From Pseudoflavonifractor gallinarum (lineage in GTDB: Bacteria; Bacillota; Clostridia; Oscillospirales; Oscillospiraceae): 64,000 nucleotides of DNA. Numbering within the stretch: position 1 is the stretch's first letter; every line of letters starts with the position of its first letter. The translations under genes were made by a program, and so were the position numbers. Shown here in pieces: positions 54,892-63,102 of this stretch. Location: assembly GCF_014982855.1 (NCBI RefSeq), contig NZ_JADCKF010000002.1:297555-361554 (forward strand), in the 5' to 3' direction. The notes under the pieces are model-generated. The model was not told where the DNA came from, did no database searches, and saw only the letters and a program-made list of their open reading frames with translations.

Positions 54892-56181
54892 ATGAGTGCT
54901 TTGATCGTTGAAGGCGGACGGCCGCTGAGCGGCACAGTCCGCGTCCATGGGGCGAAGAACAGCGCCCTTCCCATCCTGGCTGCCGCCATTCTGGCGCCGG
55001 GGACCAGTGTGATCCATAACTGCCCGCCCCTGTCCGATGTGACGGCCTCTCTGGAGATCCTGCGCCATCTGGGCTGCCGGGTCACCCAGGAGGGGACCAC
55101 CGTGACGGTGGACGCCACAGCCCCGGTACGCTGGGACGTTCCCCACGCCCTGATGCGGGAGATGCGCTCCTCCGTGATCTTCCTGGGGGCCATCCTGGGA
55201 CGGATGGGGGAGGCCGACCTCTCCTTTCCGGGCGGGTGTGAGCTGGGACCCCGTCCCATCGACCTCCACCTCAAGGCCATCCGTACCCTGGGGGGAGAGA
55301 TCGAGGAGCGGGGCGGACGCCTGTACTGCCGGGGTGCGCTGAAGGGCCGGGAAGTGATCTTTGCCCGTCCCAGCGTAGGGGCCACCGAGAACGCCATGCT
55401 GGCGGCGGTGGCGGCGCCCGGGACCACTATTTTGTGCAACGCGGCCCGGGAGCCGGAGATCGTGGATCTCCAGGGCTTCCTCACGGCCATGGGCGCCAGC
55501 GTGCGGGGCGCTGGGACCTCCATGGTGGTGATCGAGGGCGGCCGGCCCCTGCACGGCGGGGAATATACCGTCATGGGGGACCGGATCGTGGCCTGTACAT
55601 ATCTGGCGGCGGCTGCGGCGGCCGGAGGCGAAGTGACGGTGACCGGAGTGGACCCCCGGCACATCTCCACCGTGACGTCGGTCCTGGCGGAGGCGGGCTG
55701 CCGGGTGGTCAGCCAGCGGGATGCCGTCTGCCTGAGCAGCGACGCCCCCCTCTTTGGGAGCCGCCCCATCCATACCGCCCCCTATCCCGGCTTTCCCACC
55801 GACGCCCAGCCCCCGCTGATGGCGGCCCTCTGCAAGGGAAAGGGGACCACCCTCTTCGTGGAGAATATTTTTGAGAGCCGGTACCGCCATGTGGACGAAT
55901 TGGCCCGGATGGGAGCCGATATCCGGGTGGAGGGCCGGGTGGCCGTGGTGTGCGGCGTGCCCGAGCTCCACGGCGCGGCCGTGGAGGCCGCCGATCTGCG
56001 GGGCGGAGCCGCGCTGGTAGTGGCCGCCCTGGCGGCCGAGGGACGCAGTGTCATCACGGGTCTCAAGCATCTGGACCGGGGCTATTGGCACCTGGAAGAG
56101 GCCCTGGGCGAACTGGGGGCCCAGATCACCCGCGGCGGAGCGGAAGAGGAGTCCGAGCCGTCCGCATCGGTCGGCCGGTAG
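54892..56181 (+). CDS. murA: UDP-N-acetylglucosamine 1-carboxyvinyltransferase MurA
   Basis: 429 aa. First committed step of peptidoglycan synthesis, transferring enolpyruvate from PEP. The KNSALPILAA lysine-asparagine pair and the catalytic cysteine (C116 in FPGGCELGPRPIDLH) are present, so the classic fosfomycin-sensitive residue is kept. GCGGAGGA lies about 8 nt before the ATG at 54892; an in-frame ATG at 54871 lacks a ribosome site. Its place between murG and ftsQ is common in Clostridia. Confidence 0.95.
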   Translation: MSALIVEGGRPLSGTVRVHGAKNSALPILAAAILAPGTSVIHNCPPLSDVTASLEILRHLGCRVTQEGTTVTVDATAPVRWDVPHALMREMRSSVIFLGAILGRMGEADLSFPGGCELGPRPIDLHLKAIRTLGGEIEERGGRLYCRGALKGREVIFARPSVGATENAMLAAVAAPGTTILCNAAREPEIVDLQGFLTAMGASVRGAGTSMVVIEGGRPLHGGEYTVMGDRIVACTYLAAAAAAGGEVTVTGVDPRHISTVTSVLAEAGCRVVSQRDAVCLSSDAPLFGSRPIHTAPYPGFPTDAQPPLMAALCKGKGTTLFVENIFESRYRHVDELARMGADIRVEGRVAVVCGVPELHGAAVEAADLRGGAALVVAALAAEGRSVITGLKHLDRGYWHLEEALGELGAQITRGGAEEESEPSASVGR

Positions 56182-56265
56182 CAGACCGGAACGGGAGACC
56201 CCCGGGAGTGGACGATGCTCCCGGGGCGGGGCTTACCAAGGAGAAGAACAGCGGAGGACAGACAA

Positions 56266-57132
56266 ATGGCGGCGAGAAGAAAACGACGGGGAAGGCGCAG
56301 ACGGGGACGCTTCGGCATCCTCTATAAAGTGCTGTCCTTTTTTCTCATCCTGGCTGCCATCGTCACGGGCTGTATCGTCTTTTTCCGGGTCAATGAGATC
56401 GTGGTGGTGGGGGAGACCCGCTATTCCGAGGCGGAGATCATCGCCGCCACCGGCGTGGAGCAGGGGGAAAACCTCTTCCAGCTCAACAAGTTCGACATGG
56501 CCCACAAGGTATTGACACAGCTCCCCTATGTGGATGAAATCACCATCAGCCGCAAGCTGCCCGATACGCTGGTGCTCAAGGTGACCGAGAGCACTCCGGT
56601 GGCCGTACTGGAGAGCGGAGGGAACTGGTGGCTGCTGGATGTACGCGGAAAACTGCTGGAGCAGGGAGATGCCTCCCTGGCCCAGGGACGGGCGGTGCTG
56701 ACCGGACTCGACCCGCTCTCCCCGGCGGTGGGAGGCAAGCTGGCCGTGGGCGAGGAGCAGCAAAAGAAGCTGGAGAGCCTTATGGCCCTCTTCAATGCCC
56801 TCCAGGCCAGAGGAATGGCCGGACAGGTGACCGAGTTTATCGACCTGACCGCGGAGAATGTGGTGCGGTTTGGCTATGGGGGGACCCTCACGGTGGAGAT
56901 GCCCCTCTTTGACGACTTCGGGAACCAGACCTGGCGGCTCCAGCGGGCGCTGGAAGAATTGAGCGCCCGAAACGGAACGGTGAGCGGTACGCTGCACCTC
57001 CCCTCCGAGGGGAACAAAGCCTGGCTGCTGGCCCAGCGCTGGATGCCGGGGGATGAGACGGAGAGCTCCTCCACCGGGGAGGAGAGCACGGCCTCGCCCT
57101 CGCCCAGCCCAAGCCCCGCGCCGGAGACTTAG
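56266..57132 (+). CDS. Cell division protein FtsQ/DivIB
   Basis: 288 aa, bitopic. A very basic N-terminus (~20 residues), one membrane segment (~27-47), then a POTRA domain (VNEIVVVGETRYSEAEIIAATG, residues ~48-115) and a beta domain. The tail is a Ser/Pro/Thr-rich low-complexity run (SPSPSPSPAPET). FtsQ/DivIB scaffolds FtsL and FtsB-like proteins at the septum. GCGGAGGA supports ATG 56266. Confidence 0.88.
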   Translation: MAARRKRRGRRRRGRFGILYKVLSFFLILAAIVTGCIVFFRVNEIVVVGETRYSEAEIIAATGVEQGENLFQLNKFDMAHKVLTQLPYVDEITISRKLPDTLVLKVTESTPVAVLESGGNWWLLDVRGKLLEQGDASLAQGRAVLTGLDPLSPAVGGKLAVGEEQQKKLESLMALFNALQARGMAGQVTEFIDLTAENVVRFGYGGTLTVEMPLFDDFGNQTWRLQRALEELSARNGTVSGTLHLPSEGNKAWLLAQRWMPGDETESSSTGEESTASPSPSPSPAPET

Positions 57133-57172
57133 ATCAGCTTGTCCCCAACGGTCGGGGTAGAAGGAGGAAAAT

Positions 57173-57920
57173 ATGCCAAAGAGACGCAAACGCGGAGAGT
57201 TCGCGGTGGTGGCGGCCTTTGCCGTCCTGGGATTTCTGCTGGCGGTCCAGCTCAAGAGCGTCAAGCTCAATACGGCGCTGGACGCCACCAGTGCCGGCCG
57301 TCTGGAGACCCTTCAGGAGCTCTATAACGATCTGACCACCGAGCGGGACGGATTGAAGAGCCGTCTGGAGGAGACGCAGAAAGAGCTGGAGCAGTACCGG
57401 GACGCGGCGGTCTCCGGAGAGAGCAGTGCCGCCCTCAAGGCGGAGGTGGAGTACCTGTCCATGGTGGCGGGGCTGACCGACGTGGAGGGACCGGGGGTGT
57501 CCGTCATCTTGAGCGACTCCAAGGCGGAAAACACCACCGGGGATGAGGCGGACTATCTCATCCATGACAGCGACCTGCTCTCGGTCATCAACGAGCTGCG
57601 GGACGCGGGGGGCCCAGGCCATCTCCTTCAATGGAGAGCGCATCCTCTCCACCAGTGAGGTCCGCTGTGCCGGCTCGGTGGTCATGGTCAACGGAAAGCG
57701 CTTTGCCGCCCCCTTCATCATCTATGCCATCGGCGATCCCACCACCCTCTACAACGCGCTGACCATGCGGGGCGGCGTGGTGGATGTGCTCAGCCAGTGG
57801 AAGATCAACGTCACGGTACAGATGAGTGAAAAGCTCCTGATCGAGAAGTATACCGGGACCATCCCCACCGATTATCTGAGTACCCCCACGGCCACCGGGG
57901 AAGAAGGGAGTGAGGGCTGA
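57173..57920 (+). pseudogene. DUF881 (YlxW/YlxX-like) protein gene with a single-base frameshift
   Basis: Two frames together encode one complete DUF881 protein. The first (57173 to ~57610) gives a membrane anchor, a coiled coil and the EGPGVSVILSDS and YLIHDSDLLSVINELRDAG core. The second (to 57920) gives AQAISFNGERILSTSEVRCAG, VNGKRFAAPFIIYAIGDP and the end. Joining them needs removal of one G from the G6 run at 57607-57612; as read, translation of the first frame stops at 57658. Everything else is intact and the gene is positioned as usual between ftsQ and sbp. It may be a real recent mutation, slippage-tolerant expression or a sequencing error; the last is quite possible. Intact length would be 248 aa. 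Confidence 0.85.
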
Positions 57921-58312
57921 TGCTGAAACTGGAATTCATCGGCCTCGCGGTGGGCCTTCTGCTGGGGTGGCTGTGCCCCTGGACCTTCCCGGCCTCCTCC
58001 TCCCTCTATGTGGCGGCAGGTCTGCTGGGTGCGCTGGACTCGGCCTTTGGCGGCTGCAATGCCCGCATCAAGGGTCACTTCAAACTGGGGATCTTTCTCT
58101 CCGGCGCCATTGGAAATACCCTCATCGCGGTCTTTCTGGCCTGGCTGGGACAGAAGATGGGGATCCCCCTCTATCTGGCGGCCGTGGTGGTGTTCGGCAC
58201 CCGCATGTTCCAAAACTTTGCAGAAATCCGGCGTGAGCTATTGACCAACAGGCAAAAGAGCGATAAAATAAACCAAGATATTGATTCTGAGCCGTTCGAC
58301 GGCACTAAATAG
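57920..58312 (+). CDS. sbp: Small basic protein Sbp (DUF1290)
   Basis: 130 aa, three hydrophobic segments. Family core: [40 protein letters not shown] and [15 protein letters not shown]. It is found just before ftsZ in many Firmicutes; its function is not known. The ATG overlaps the preceding stop by one base (TGATG), so expression may depend on translation of the frameshifted gene upstream. Confidence 0.9.
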   Translation: MLKLEFIGLAVGLLLGWLCPWTFPASSSLYVAAGLLGALDSAFGGCNARIKGHFKLGIFLSGAIGNTLIAVFLAWLGQKMGIPLYLAAVVVFGTRMFQNFAEIRRELLTNRQKSDKINQDIDSEPFDGTK

Positions 58313-58362
58313 CAGATTTTTACTTTTATAGAGTCGAATTGTTTTACTTAGGAGGAGCAGAT

Positions 58363-59517
58363 ATGCCATTTGGACTGGATACCGGGCCGGACAGCGTAGT
58401 TACCATTAAGGTAATCGGTGTAGGCGGCGGCGGAAATAACGTGGTAAACCGGATGATCGAGACCGGTATGGAGGGCGTGGACTTCATTGCGGCCAATACG
58501 GACAAGCCCTTTCTGGATGTGTCCCGCGCCACCTACAAGGTGCAGCTGGGTGAGAAGCTGACCGGCGGCCGGGGCGCAGGTGCCGATCCCGAGAAGGGCC
58601 GCAAGGCCGCGGAGGAGAGCCGGGCCCAGATCTCCAAGACGCTGGAGAATACCGACATGGTGTTCATCACCGCCGGTATGGGCGGCGGTACGGGTACCGG
58701 CGCCGCTCCCATCGTGGCCGATGTGGCCAAGGAGATGGGTATCCTCACCGTGGGCGTGGTGACCAAGCCCTTCAACTTTGAGGGCCGCCGCCGCATGATG
58801 CAGGCGGAAAAGGGCATCGAGGACCTGCGGGACAAGGTGGACAGCCTGGTCATCATCCCCAATGAGCGCCTGAAATACGCCACCGACCAGAAGATCACCT
58901 TCCTCAACGCCTTCCAGATCGCGGACGACGTGCTCCGCCAGGCGGTGCAGTCCATCTCCGACCTCATCAAGAAGACCGGCCTCATCAACCTGGACTTTGC
59001 CGATGTGTCCGCCGTTATGAAGGACGCCGGCATGGCCCACATGGGCGTGGGCCGGGCCGCCGGCAAGAACAAGGCCGAGGAGGCTGCCAAGATGGCCATT
59101 TCCAGCCCCCTGCTGGAGACCTCCATCGACGGGGCCAAGGGCGTGCTCATCAACTTCACCGGTTCCATGGACATGAGCCTGGAGGAAGTGGACGCCGCCG
59201 CCGGTCTGGTCAGCCAGGCCGTCCATCCCGACGCCAACATCATCTTCGGTACCACCTTCGATGAGAACATGGAGGATGAGATCCGGATCACCGTGATCGC
59301 CACCGGTTTCGAGGACAACTACCCCGGCGCCCTCTCCAACAAGCCCTTCTCCGCTCCGGAGAAGAAGGAGGAGCCCGCCCCGGTGAGCGCCGCTCCGGTG
59401 TCTCAGAGCGTGTCCTCCTCCGTGTCCAGCGCGCCGGCTCCTGCGGCCGGTGAGAGCACCGGTATGACCGATGACGGCTGGGACGATATCTTCAAGATCT
59501 TTAATCAGAAGCACTGA
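58363..59517 (+). CDS. ftsZ: Cell division protein FtsZ
   Basis: 384 aa. Tubulin-like GTPase forming the Z ring. [17 protein letters not shown], the tubulin signature [10 protein letters not shown] (~residue 107) and the T7 NLDFADV loop are present. A Pro/Ala/Ser linker (~325-365) leads to the C-terminal interaction peptide [18 protein letters not shown] 7 nt before ATG 58363 fixes the start. A terminator follows, closing the dcw cluster. Confidence 0.97.
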   Translation: MPFGLDTGPDSVVTIKVIGVGGGGNNVVNRMIETGMEGVDFIAANTDKPFLDVSRATYKVQLGEKLTGGRGAGADPEKGRKAAEESRAQISKTLENTDMVFITAGMGGGTGTGAAPIVADVAKEMGILTVGVVTKPFNFEGRRRMMQAEKGIEDLRDKVDSLVIIPNERLKYATDQKITFLNAFQIADDVLRQAVQSISDLIKKTGLINLDFADVSAVMKDAGMAHMGVGRAAGKNKAEEAAKMAISSPLLETSIDGAKGVLINFTGSMDMSLEEVDAAAGLVSQAVHPDANIIFGTTFDENMEDEIRITVIATGFEDNYPGALSNKPFSAPEKKEEPAPVSAAPVSQSVSSSVSSAPAPAAGESTGMTDDGWDDIFKIFNQKH

Positions 59518-59524
59518 TTCTGCC

Positions 59525-59557
59525 ATGCGGCCCCGGTGATCCGGGGCCGCATTTTTT
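59525..59557 (+). terminator. Intrinsic terminator of ftsZ/dcw cluster
   Basis: ATGCGGCCCCGG (59525-59536), TGAT loop, CCGGGGCCGCAT (59541-59552), then T6. Confidence 0.95.
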
Positions 59558-59561
59558 GTCC

Positions 59562-59590
59562 TTGCATTCGGGCGCGGTGGGAGGTATAAT
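59562..59590 (+). promoter_or_regulatory. Consensus promoter upstream of the corA-like gene
   Basis: TTGCAT (59562-59567), 17 nt, TATAAT (59585-59590). It begins only a few bases after the ftsZ terminator. Confidence 0.85.
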
Positions 59591-59596
59591 GAAGCG

Positions 59597-59920
59597 TACG
59601 GGACAGGCGGACATGCCGTCCCCATGGCAAGGTGACCGGTTTTGTTCGGCCGGTCCCTGCGCGGAGTGAGATCCGCAGATCAGCTTGGCCAGCGAAGGAG
59701 TGATATGCGCCGTGAGCAGCGACCCTTGGAGTCGAAAACGGAACAACGAGATCCAACCAGCGGCGCGCAGAGCCTGAGCCGGAGCCTTTTTTCCGTGCTG
59801 TCTGTGCAGCCGTGGTATTCTTGCGCTTATCCGGGTGCAGGAAACGAAACGAAAACACAGACGCGCGGGTGAATTTGTCTGTTGATACAGACCCCATCCG
59901 CCGGGAAAGGCGTGATTTTT
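59597..59920 (+). promoter_or_regulatory. Long 5' leader of the corA-like gene, unassigned
   Basis: About 325 nt between the promoter and the likely start codon with no convincing gene; a 76-codon frame at 59642-59872 has odd composition and no clear ribosome site. Local hairpins are visible: GACCGG/CCGGTC (59634-59639 and 59650-59655) and GCGGA/TCCGC (59661-59665 and 59672-59676). A T6 run lies at 59787-59792. Leaders of Mg2+/metal transporters often contain riboswitches, but I could not match M-box, NiCo or yybP-ykoY consensus features here. Confidence 0.4.
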
Positions 59921-60850
59921 TTGCTCTCGATCCACAAGACCATTGACGGGAAAATGACAAAGCTGGATACCATCCAGGACGGATGCTGGGTCAATCTGAC
60001 CTATCCCAGCGAGGACGAACTCAACACGGTGGCCGCCACGTTGGGCGTGGAACCCACCTTCCTCCGGGCCGCACTGGATGAGGAGGAGACCTCCCGTATC
60101 GACACGGAGGATGGGCAGACCCTCCTGATCATCGACGTGCCCGCCGTCGAGAAGGACGACGCGGTGGTGTACTCCACCCTCCCTCTGGGCATCATCGTCA
60201 CGGAGAAGCATATCATCACCGTCTGCCTGAAGGAATCCTCCATCATCAAGGATTTCCAGGACGGTCTGGTGCGCAATGCTGAGACCCAGAAGCGGACCAG
60301 CTTTATCCTCTATATGCTGCTGCGGGTGGCCAAGCGCTTCCTCCAGTACCTCAAGCAGATCGACAAGATCTACAATTACATGGAGCGGCAGCTCTACAAA
60401 TCCCAGCGGAACAAGGAGCTGATCCAGCTGCTGGATTTGGAGAAGTCACTGGTCTACTTCAATACCTCTCTGAAGGCCAACGAAGTCACCCTGGAGAAGA
60501 TCCTCCGCGGACGGATCATCACCCTCTACGAGGAGGATCACGACCTGCTGGAGGACGTGCTCATCGAGGTGCGTCAGGCCATCGAGATGGCCAACATCTA
60601 CTCCTCCATCATCTCGGGCATGATGGACGCCTTTGCCAGCGTCATCTCCAACAACCTGAACGTCATCATGAAGGTGCTCACCTCCATTACCATTCTGCTG
60701 ACGGTACCCAATATCGTCTTCAGCTTCTACGGCATGAATATCGAGGGGAGCGGATTGCCGCTGGCGCAGTTCTGGTGGTTCCCCCTGACGGTTACCGCGG
60801 TCATCATCGGCATCGTGGCGGTCATTCTGAAGAAGCGGGATCTCTTCTGA
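59921..60850 (+). CDS. CorA-family magnesium/divalent cation transporter
   Basis: 309 aa with the TTG start at 59921 (a GTG at 59912 is the alternative). A cytoplasmic alpha/beta domain (~1-160) and a long helix are followed by two C-terminal membrane segments (~245-270 and ~280-300). Between them is YGMN, the GMN signature of the CorA selectivity loop. It transports Mg2+ or Co2+/Ni2+ as a pentamer. AAAGG at 59906-59910 fits the TTG. It is monocistronic with a strong promoter and long leader. The integrated element starts shortly downstream. Confidence 0.9.
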   Translation: MLSIHKTIDGKMTKLDTIQDGCWVNLTYPSEDELNTVAATLGVEPTFLRAALDEEETSRIDTEDGQTLLIIDVPAVEKDDAVVYSTLPLGIIVTEKHIITVCLKESSIIKDFQDGLVRNAETQKRTSFILYMLLRVAKRFLQYLKQIDKIYNYMERQLYKSQRNKELIQLLDLEKSLVYFNTSLKANEVTLEKILRGRIITLYEEDHDLLEDVLIEVRQAIEMANIYSSIISGMMDAFASVISNNLNVIMKVLTSITILLTVPNIVFSFYGMNIEGSGLPLAQFWWFPLTVTAVIIGIVAVILKKRDLF

Positions 60851-60944
60851 TTGGATAAGAAAAAAGAACGGTCACAGAAAAGGACATTTGCCTTCTGATA
60901 GTTCCCATAGGTACATTTTCTGAACCTTGTGAATTGTCAGGCAC

Positions 60945-60974
60945 ACAGGCGGACAGCGGAAGCTGTCCGCCTGT
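60945..60974. terminator. Strong hairpin between corA-like gene and the recombinase gene
   Basis: ACAGGCGGACAGC (60945-60957) pairs with GCTGTCCGCCTGT (60962-60974) around GGAA. It sits 6 nt from the stop of the minus-strand recombinase gene and 94 nt after corA. T-rich sequence (TTGTGTTTT) follows on the plus strand. It probably separates element and host transcription. Confidence 0.65.
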
Positions 60975-60980
60975 TGTGTT

Positions 60981-62684
60981 TTATGCCAGCAATCGCTTGA
61001 TTTCTTCAATATCTGTAATCTGCTTTGCGATATGCGGTGCTTGCTCTCCCTCCTGCATAGGGCTGTCCACTCTGCCGATGTCTCGGTACACGATCCTGAC
61101 GCTCTGTCCCGCAGAGCGGGAATACTTTTGGCTCCGCTCGCCCACTTCGATCCGCTGGATGAAGAGCCGCAGCAGCTCAGGCGTCAGTTCGTCGATGGTA
61201 GTGTACCGTTTGGCTTTCTCAATGAAGGCGTCCACATTGGCGGCTGAGGCTTTCAGTTTCTCCAACTGTTCCTCCTTGGCTGGAATGGCGACAGACAGAT
61301 TTTTTTGCTCGGCGTTGTAGTCTGCGGACAGCATGCGGAACTGTTCATCGCTCACCCGCCCCAGAACATTGTCCTCGTAGAGACGCTTGAACAGCGCACA
61401 CAACTCATCGTATCTCCGCCGCATAGAATCCAGTTCCTTCTGCAGACGGTTGATCTCTCGGCGCAGTTCTGCGGTGTTCCTCTGGTTGATGTACTGGGCG
61501 AATTGCCGCTCCTTCATCCGTGCGAAGTGCGTGACCCTGCGCAGGTCGTCCAGCACGATGGCTTTCAGGTCCGCCTCCCGGATCTGGTGGGGTGAGCAGG
61601 CGGTTTTCCCGCGCTTACTGTAGGTTGAGCACCGGAAATAATACTGATCCTCCCGCATTTTCTCGGTCCGGCAGAGCACCATGTATTTTCCGCAGTCGGC
61701 ACAGTAGACCAGTCCAGAGAACAGATTGGGTTCCTCCATGTGCTTGGGCGGCCGCCGTTTGTGCTCCCGCACATCCTGCACGATCTCCCAGACCTCCATG
61801 GAGATGAGTGGCTCATGGGTGTTCTCCACAAGGATCTGCTCGCTCTCTGGTTTCTGGATTTGCTTTTTGTTTTTATAGGAGAGCGTTGTTTTCTTCATGT
61901 TGAGCGTGTGCCCGATGTAGACCTTGTTTTCCAGGATCTTAGCCACGGTTCTGCCGGACCAGGTGTAGGGACGGGTGGTATCCAGATTGGTACAGGCAGC
62001 TCCGGTAGCCTGGTAGTACTGGTTGGTCGGATTCAGCACCTGCTCTTGGGTCAGGATTCTGGCGATCTGGTTCGGTCCCTTCCCTGCGGCGCACAGGTCA
62101 AAGATACGACGCACGATGGGAGCGGTTTCCTCATCGGGGATGATCTCCTTGGAGTCCTTGTCCTTTTTCTTGTAGCCGTAGGGCGGTTTGCCGCCCAGCC
62201 GCTCTCCGCGCTCCGCCTGCATCTTCTTGATGGCGCGTACTTTCTTACTGGTGTCCTTGGCGTGGAGTTCGTTGGCCCAGTTACGGATAGGATTAAAGTC
62301 GTTGCTGCTCTCCACCAGGGAATCCACGCCATCATTGACCGCGATAAAGCGGACACCCTTTTCCGGAAAGTAAATCTCCGTGTACTGTCCCACTTGAAGG
62401 TATTCTCGTCCCAGGCGGCTGAGATCCTTGACGATGATGGTCTCCACCTCGTCCCGTTCCACCATTTCTATGATCTTCTTCCAGGCCGGACGGTCAAAGT
62501 TTGTACCGGAGTAGCCATCGTCCGCCAGGAACAGCGTGTTTTCAAACCCATGATCCGCTGCGTACTGCTCCAGGAAGAGTTTCTGATTGTGGATGGAATT
62601 GGACTCTTTCTGCCGGTCATCCCTCTGCCGCTCATCCTCCTGACTGAGTCTTCCGTATAAGATATTATATTTTTGGCTTGCCAT
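60981..62684 (-). CDS. Large serine recombinase (site-specific integrase of the element)
   Basis: 567 aa. The N-terminal resolvase-type catalytic domain has the nucleophile S14 in YGRLSQEDERQ and later SRLGREYLQVGQYTE. A recombinase domain follows (residues ~180-310; GGKPPYGYKK, GPNQIARILT). Then comes a zinc ribbon (CADCGKYMVLC ... CSTYSKRGKTAC, ~350-395) and a coiled coil (~420-500). It would excise and integrate the element through short att cores. AAAGGAGG about 10 nt before the ATG at 62684 sets the start. Its composition is less GC-rich than the host genes. Confidence 0.93.
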   Translation of the reverse strand: MASQKYNILYGRLSQEDERQRDDRQKESNSIHNQKLFLEQYAADHGFENTLFLADDGYSGTNFDRPAWKKIIEMVERDEVETIIVKDLSRLGREYLQVGQYTEIYFPEKGVRFIAVNDGVDSLVESSNDFNPIRNWANELHAKDTSKKVRAIKKMQAERGERLGGKPPYGYKKKDKDSKEIIPDEETAPIVRRIFDLCAAGKGPNQIARILTQEQVLNPTNQYYQATGAACTNLDTTRPYTWSGRTVAKILENKVYIGHTLNMKKTTLSYKNKKQIQKPESEQILVENTHEPLISMEVWEIVQDVREHKRRPPKHMEEPNLFSGLVYCADCGKYMVLCRTEKMREDQYYFRCSTYSKRGKTACSPHQIREADLKAIVLDDLRRVTHFARMKERQFAQYINQRNTAELRREINRLQKELDSMRRRYDELCALFKRLYEDNVLGRVSDEQFRMLSADYNAEQKNLSVAIPAKEEQLEKLKASAANVDAFIEKAKRYTTIDELTPELLRLFIQRIEVGERSQKYSRSAGQSVRIVYRDIGRVDSPMQEGEQAPHIAKQITDIEEIKRLLA

Positions 62685-62713
62685 ATCTCTGTAACCTCCT
62701 TTTACTGGGGCAA

Positions 62714-62748
62714 GCCGGTATGGGGTACGGACAGTATACCCCACCGGC
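62714..62748. other. Hairpin between TnpW-like and recombinase genes
   Basis: GCCGGT (62714-62719) with ACCGGC (62743-62748) and GGGGTA (62722-62727) with TACCCC (62737-62742), separated by a 2-nt bulge. It is upstream of the recombinase start on the minus strand and could attenuate its expression or be part of a recombinase-related site. Confidence 0.45.
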
Positions 62749-62769
62749 CTGCGCAAGTCCACGGAAACC

Positions 62770-63054
62770 TTACGCGCTGTGGGTTTCCTTCTTTAGGTCT
62801 GTGTCAATGAGCGAGAGCAGCTTGTCTGTGGGGGTCGCTGTGGCCTCCATCAGGAACACAGAGATCACATGAAAGACCTTCCCTTCAATGAGCATCTCCC
62901 TCTGATTGATGATGTGATCGCCCTGGTGTTGGTAGCAGGTGTCACGAAAACTGGTCAGCACCTCTCCACTTTCCGTTTCCCGCAGCAGAGCTCCGCCGGG
63001 ATCATATCCGCCCAGCATGCCGGTATCACGGTATTCCTCATATGCCTTTTTCAT
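62770..63054 (-). CDS. TnpW-like transposon-encoded small protein
   Basis: 94 aa. The C-terminal half (EMLIEGKVFHVISVFLMEATATPTDKLLSLI) resembles the TnpW family of small proteins encoded next to recombinases in gut ICEs; their function is unknown. The N-terminal ~45 residues are extra and charged. AAAGGAG just before the ATG at 63054 supports the start; upstream in-frame codons lack one. Confidence 0.7.
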   Translation of the reverse strand: MKKAYEEYRDTGMLGGYDPGGALLRETESGEVLTSFRDTCYQHQGDHIINQREMLIEGKVFHVISVFLMEATATPTDKLLSLIDTDLKKETHSA

Positions 63055-63102
63055 GGCGCTCCTTTCCCCCGAAACCAATTCGGGCAACAAAATAGCAGAC
63101 CG

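Noticed and set aside
59597..59700. Possible NiCo or M-box riboswitch in the corA leader
   Set aside because: A GGGACAGG stretch is present, but the other conserved elements of the NiCo motif and the AGGTGAGGCTCC-like core of the M-box were not found.
59642..59872. A 76-codon frame inside the corA leader
   Set aside because: No convincing ribosome site, odd composition and overlap with hairpins; a leader peptide cannot be excluded but is unsupported.
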